DNA from: Paracoccaceae bacterium
GTDB taxonomy: Bacteria; Pseudomonadota; Alphaproteobacteria; Rhodobacterales; Rhodobacteraceae
Reading direction: 5' to 3'
DNA length: 64,000 bases
NCBI GenBank assembly: GCA_014872815.1
Contig: WKFK01000014.1
Coordinates: 558,001-622,000, forward strand
Shown: positions 61,734 to 64,000 of the stretch, piece by piece
Position numbering within the stretch: position 1 is the first letter of the stretch
Layout of the letters: every line of letters starts with the position of its first letter
Position numbers and translations under genes: made by a program
Notes under the pieces: generated by a model
Told to the model about the DNA's origin: nothing
The model's database searches: none
What the model saw: only the letters and a program-made list of their open reading frames with translations

Positions 61734-61779
61734 TACACCGGTTATCTCGATAAAGCTGTGACTTCGCTTCTCGAGCACC

Positions 61780-62079
61780 TCAAGAGCAGCCTTTTCCACC
61801 AGGCGGACAGCTCATTCCGTGGCTCCTTTTACGACCACTTGCGGCATTATAATATGTTTCGCCAGTATTTGGCGTACCACAGCAAATCACGCCGCCCATA
61901 GTCACGGGTTGCAGGCCATTAGGACAATGGTTCTCCGCAGCAGAATACGGATGCATTAACACCCCTTCAGGTTGGTTTACCGGGCCAATCACAGGAGCGT
62001 TGCTGCTCCAGGTTTGCGCCGTCACCGGCGCGGCCAAGGACAAGATCATTGCGGCTGCAATTAATGAAATACGCGTCAT
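61780..62079 (-). CDS. Hypothetical secreted cysteine-rich protein
   Basis: A 99-aa protein. The signal peptide (MTRISLIAAAMILSLAAPVTAQ) precedes a short mature chain with five to six cysteines (NHCPNGLQPVTMGGVICCGTPNTG and MSCPPGGKGCS). I know no family for it. A TTG start 9 nt upstream is possible; the ATG at 62079 is preferred. It stands alone between the cold-shock gene and folA. Confidence 0.7.
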   Translation of the reverse strand: MTRISLIAAAMILSLAAPVTAQTWSSNAPVIGPVNQPEGVLMHPYSAAENHCPNGLQPVTMGGVICCGTPNTGETYYNAASGRKRSHGMSCPPGGKGCS

Positions 62080-62198
62080 AAAGCCCAAGCTCCAAATGCT
62101 GAAACAACGTGGTTAACTACCGCTAACCTACTGCAAAGCCGTGGAAACTGTCAATTTTCCCTGCAAAACACTGAATTTCAGAATGGGCTCTTTTGGCT

Positions 62199-62675
62199 TT
62201 AGCAGCGCAGATATTCACAAACCTCGCACTTTGGGCCTTCCCCCGGCAACAGCCGCGACGACGCCAAACGCCACTGCGACAAGTCCACCTCCGGGAAAAA
62301 CGTGTCCGCATCCGGCACATCCATATCGACCTCAGAAATCAGCAACCGATCCGCCAAAGGCAGCATTTCTGAGTAGATGCCAAACCCGCCGATGCCATAG
62401 ACTCTGTGATAGCCTTCCGCATAAGCCAGTTTGACTGCTTCCGCCACGCTTGGCACCACCACGTCCGCTGCATCTGCTTGCGAGGAAACAACGATATTAA
62501 ACCGCTTCGGCAGCGGCTTCTTTGGCAGGCTCACCCAAGTCGCCCGCCCCATGATGATCGCCCCGCCCAACGTTTCCCGCTGAAACGTCTTCAAGTCTTC
62601 CGGCAAAAACCACGGAATATCGCCATCCCGCCCAATCGCTCCGTTGCGCGCCCGTCCAACGACCAGTGAAATCAT
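62199..62675 (-). CDS. folA: Dihydrofolate reductase
   Basis: Reduces dihydrofolate to tetrahydrofolate with NADPH (158 aa). It starts MISLVVGRARNGAIGRDGDIPWFLPEDLK, with the catalytic acid in PEDLKTFQRETLGGAIIMGRATW, then YGIGGFGIYSEMLPLAD for NADPH binding and ISEVDMDVPDADTFFPEVD. Two bases after the thyA stop, so they form the classic thyA-folA pair that recycles folate. Confidence 0.96.
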   Translation of the reverse strand: MISLVVGRARNGAIGRDGDIPWFLPEDLKTFQRETLGGAIIMGRATWVSLPKKPLPKRFNIVVSSQADAADVVVPSVAEAVKLAYAEGYHRVYGIGGFGIYSEMLPLADRLLISEVDMDVPDADTFFPEVDLSQWRLASSRLLPGEGPKCEVCEYLRC

Positions 62676-62677
62676 GA

Positions 62678-63511
62678 TTACACCGCCACTGCCGCTTTGA
62701 TGATTGGGTCCGGGTCGTAGCCCACAAACTCAAAGTCATCATAGGTGAAATCGAAAATCGAACGCACATCGCGCTTCAAGCGAAGCTGCGGCAGCGCCTT
62801 TGGCGTGCGAGACAACTGTAAATTCACCTGATCCATATGGTTCGAATAGATATGCGCATCGCCAATAGAGTGCACAAAATCACCGGGCTCATAGCCTGTC
62901 ACATGCGCCAGCATCACCTGCAACAGCGCGTAGGACGCAATATTAAACGGCACACCAAGGAACATGTCCGCGCTACGCTGATACAGCTGCAAATGCAGCT
63001 TGCCGTTGATGATCCGGACCTGCCACATTGTGTGACACGGCGGCAGCGCCATTTGCGGCACATCCCCCGGGTTCCAGGCCGACACAATCAAACGGCGGCT
63101 GTCTGGCGAGGTTTTGATCATCTCCACCAGATTGGAAATCTGATCAACGCCCTTCTTCACAAAGAGCGGCTCGCCCTCATGGGCAATACCGGAGGCCTGC
63201 AGCGATGGGAAAGCGCGCCACTGATAGCCATAGACGGGCCCAAGGTCGCCGTTTTCATCGGCCCATTCGTCCCAGATCCGCACCCCGTTATCTTTCAGGT
63301 ACTTGATGTTGGTGTCCCCGGACAAAAACCACAGCAGCTCATGAATGATCGAGCGCAGGTGCAGCTTCTTTGTGGTCACCAGCGGAAAACCATCCGCGTG
63401 GGAATAGCGCGCTTGCATGCCGAAATATGAAATGGTGCCGGTGCCAGTGCGATCGGTGGACTCTTCGCCGTGGTCCAGAATGGTGCGAAGCGCGTCGTGA
63501 TACTGCTGCAA
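62678..63511 (-). CDS. thyA: Thymidylate synthase
   Basis: Makes dTMP from dUMP using methylenetetrahydrofolate (277 aa). It begins [30 protein letters not shown], with [20 protein letters not shown], the nucleophile Cys in [11 protein letters not shown], the phosphate arginines in [14 protein letters not shown] and the substrate stretch [22 protein letters not shown]. The start is a TTG: an in-frame TAG lies 8 codons upstream and no ATG or GTG intervenes. Upstream of folA. Confidence 0.95.
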   Translation of the reverse strand: MQQYHDALRTILDHGEESTDRTGTGTISYFGMQARYSHADGFPLVTTKKLHLRSIIHELLWFLSGDTNIKYLKDNGVRIWDEWADENGDLGPVYGYQWRAFPSLQASGIAHEGEPLFVKKGVDQISNLVEMIKTSPDSRRLIVSAWNPGDVPQMALPPCHTMWQVRIINGKLHLQLYQRSADMFLGVPFNIASYALLQVMLAHVTGYEPGDFVHSIGDAHIYSNHMDQVNLQLSRTPKALPQLRLKRDVRSIFDFTYDDFEFVGYDPDPIIKAAVAV

Positions 63512-63718
63512 GGTCTGCTCTGCCTTATTCTGCTAGTGGTCCCGCCATCGTGCCGCAACCGCGTACGAAATTCAACGTGATACCAGCCCACCAGAGCCTT
63601 CATTTCCATCGCTTGCCAAACCCCACAAGATCACAGCCCTGTGAGCATCCAATTCCCGCTGGATTCTCCGCCGCACTCCGTGCTTTGATAGCGCCAACAC
63701 CAAAAAAGGAACTTTTAG

Positions 63719-64000
63719 ATGCACGTGAAATACCTGCACACAATGGTCCGCGTCGCGGATCTGGAAGCCTCCATGGCGTTTTATGCGCTGTTTGGCCTCA
63801 AAGAAATCAAACGCTACGACAGCGAGGAAGGCCGCTTTTCACTCGTCTATCTGGCGGCGGATGGCGACCACGACGCACCGCTGGAGCTGACCTACAACTG
63901 GGATGGCGACGACGGTCTGCCGTCTGACAGCCGTCACTTCGGCCACCTCGCCTATGAAGTGGGCAACATCTACGAGATGTGCCAACACCTCGCCGACAAC
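63719..64000 (+). CDS. gloA: Lactoylglutathione lyase (glyoxalase I), N-terminal part
   Basis: Partial gene cut by the right edge (94 codons visible). It converts the methylglyoxal-glutathione adduct to lactoylglutathione. It starts MHVKYLHTMVRVADLEASMAFYALFGL with the first metal His, followed by VYLAADGDHDAPLELTYNWDG with the conserved glutamate, and FGHLAYEVGNIYEMCQ with the second His. AAGGA lies 8 nt upstream. Divergent from thyA with 207 bp between. Confidence 0.92.
   Translation, partial: MHVKYLHTMVRVADLEASMAFYALFGLKEIKRYDSEEGRFSLVYLAADGDHDAPLELTYNWDGDDGLPSDSRHFGHLAYEVGNIYEMCQHLADN

Overview
The window looks like a chromosomal segment of a marine alphaproteobacterium of the Rhodobacterales (Roseobacter group). 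The evidence is gene content, not a database match: a sarcosine oxidase soxBDA operon, two MttB-family methyltransferases, TRAP and polar amino-acid transporters, a fusion-type Nnr, a DUF6456/DUF6477 pair, and the short palindromic extragenic repeats (ending in a CCCCAGGATATTT-like tail) common in this group. Base composition is GC-rich and even, apart from a few AT-rich intergenic stretches. I see no phage, IS element, plasmid origin or CRISPR array.

Layout. 1-2150: sarcosine oxidase operon (minus strand, soxA cut by the left edge). 2327-4274: ccmI-ruvX-DUF1289 operon. 4338-9841: RTX protein, TauE-like exporter, dusA, tRNA-Leu(UAG) and nnr, all minus strand. 10017-12367: glnB-glnA and a small heat-shock protein. 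12434-18333: alkA, MFS permease, squalene/phytoene-synthase-like gene, cimA, cysS. 18579-20481: a VOC/DMT operon divergent from soxR, with a SoxR box between them. 20632-28633: aminotransferase, structured leader, mttB homologue, lipA, peroxiredoxin, DUF6456/DUF6477, second mttB homologue. 28860-35085: guaA, small genes, two DMT transporters (one frameshifted), FadL porin, DUF1330, TerB. 35107-41574: TRAP transporter dctPQM with a DctBD-like two-component system. 42741-52388: ABC amino-acid-type transporter followed by a gamma-glutamylation cluster (two glutamine-synthetase-like ligases, class I amidotransferase, FAD oxidoreductase, DegT-type aminotransferase). 52453-55661: hydrolase/VOC operon. 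55822-57771: thrS. 58027-60916: bufferin-type RiPP cluster (two DUF2282 precursors, DUF692 MNIO enzyme, DUF2063 partner, DoxX). 60969-64000: ArsC-like gene, cold-shock gene, folA, thyA and the start of gloA.

Themes. Methylated-amine and amine nitrogen use recurs: sarcosine oxidase, two MttB-type methyltransferases, PuuA/B/D-like enzymes with a nearby transporter, and glnBA for ammonia assimilation. The most noteworthy items are: a dispersed extragenic palindromic repeat that became an in-frame insert of the Nnr enzyme; the bufferin cluster with two tandem precursors whose four cysteines sit at identical positions; a three-hairpin leader with a 29-codon ORF ahead of an mttB homologue; a SoxR box controlling a VOC/DMT pair; an NtrC-family regulator lacking the GAFTGA sigma-54 loop, with a perfect 10-bp-armed palindrome beside its target TRAP operon; and a shared AATTTGATCAAATT palindrome just ahead of two genes of the gamma-glutamylation cluster.
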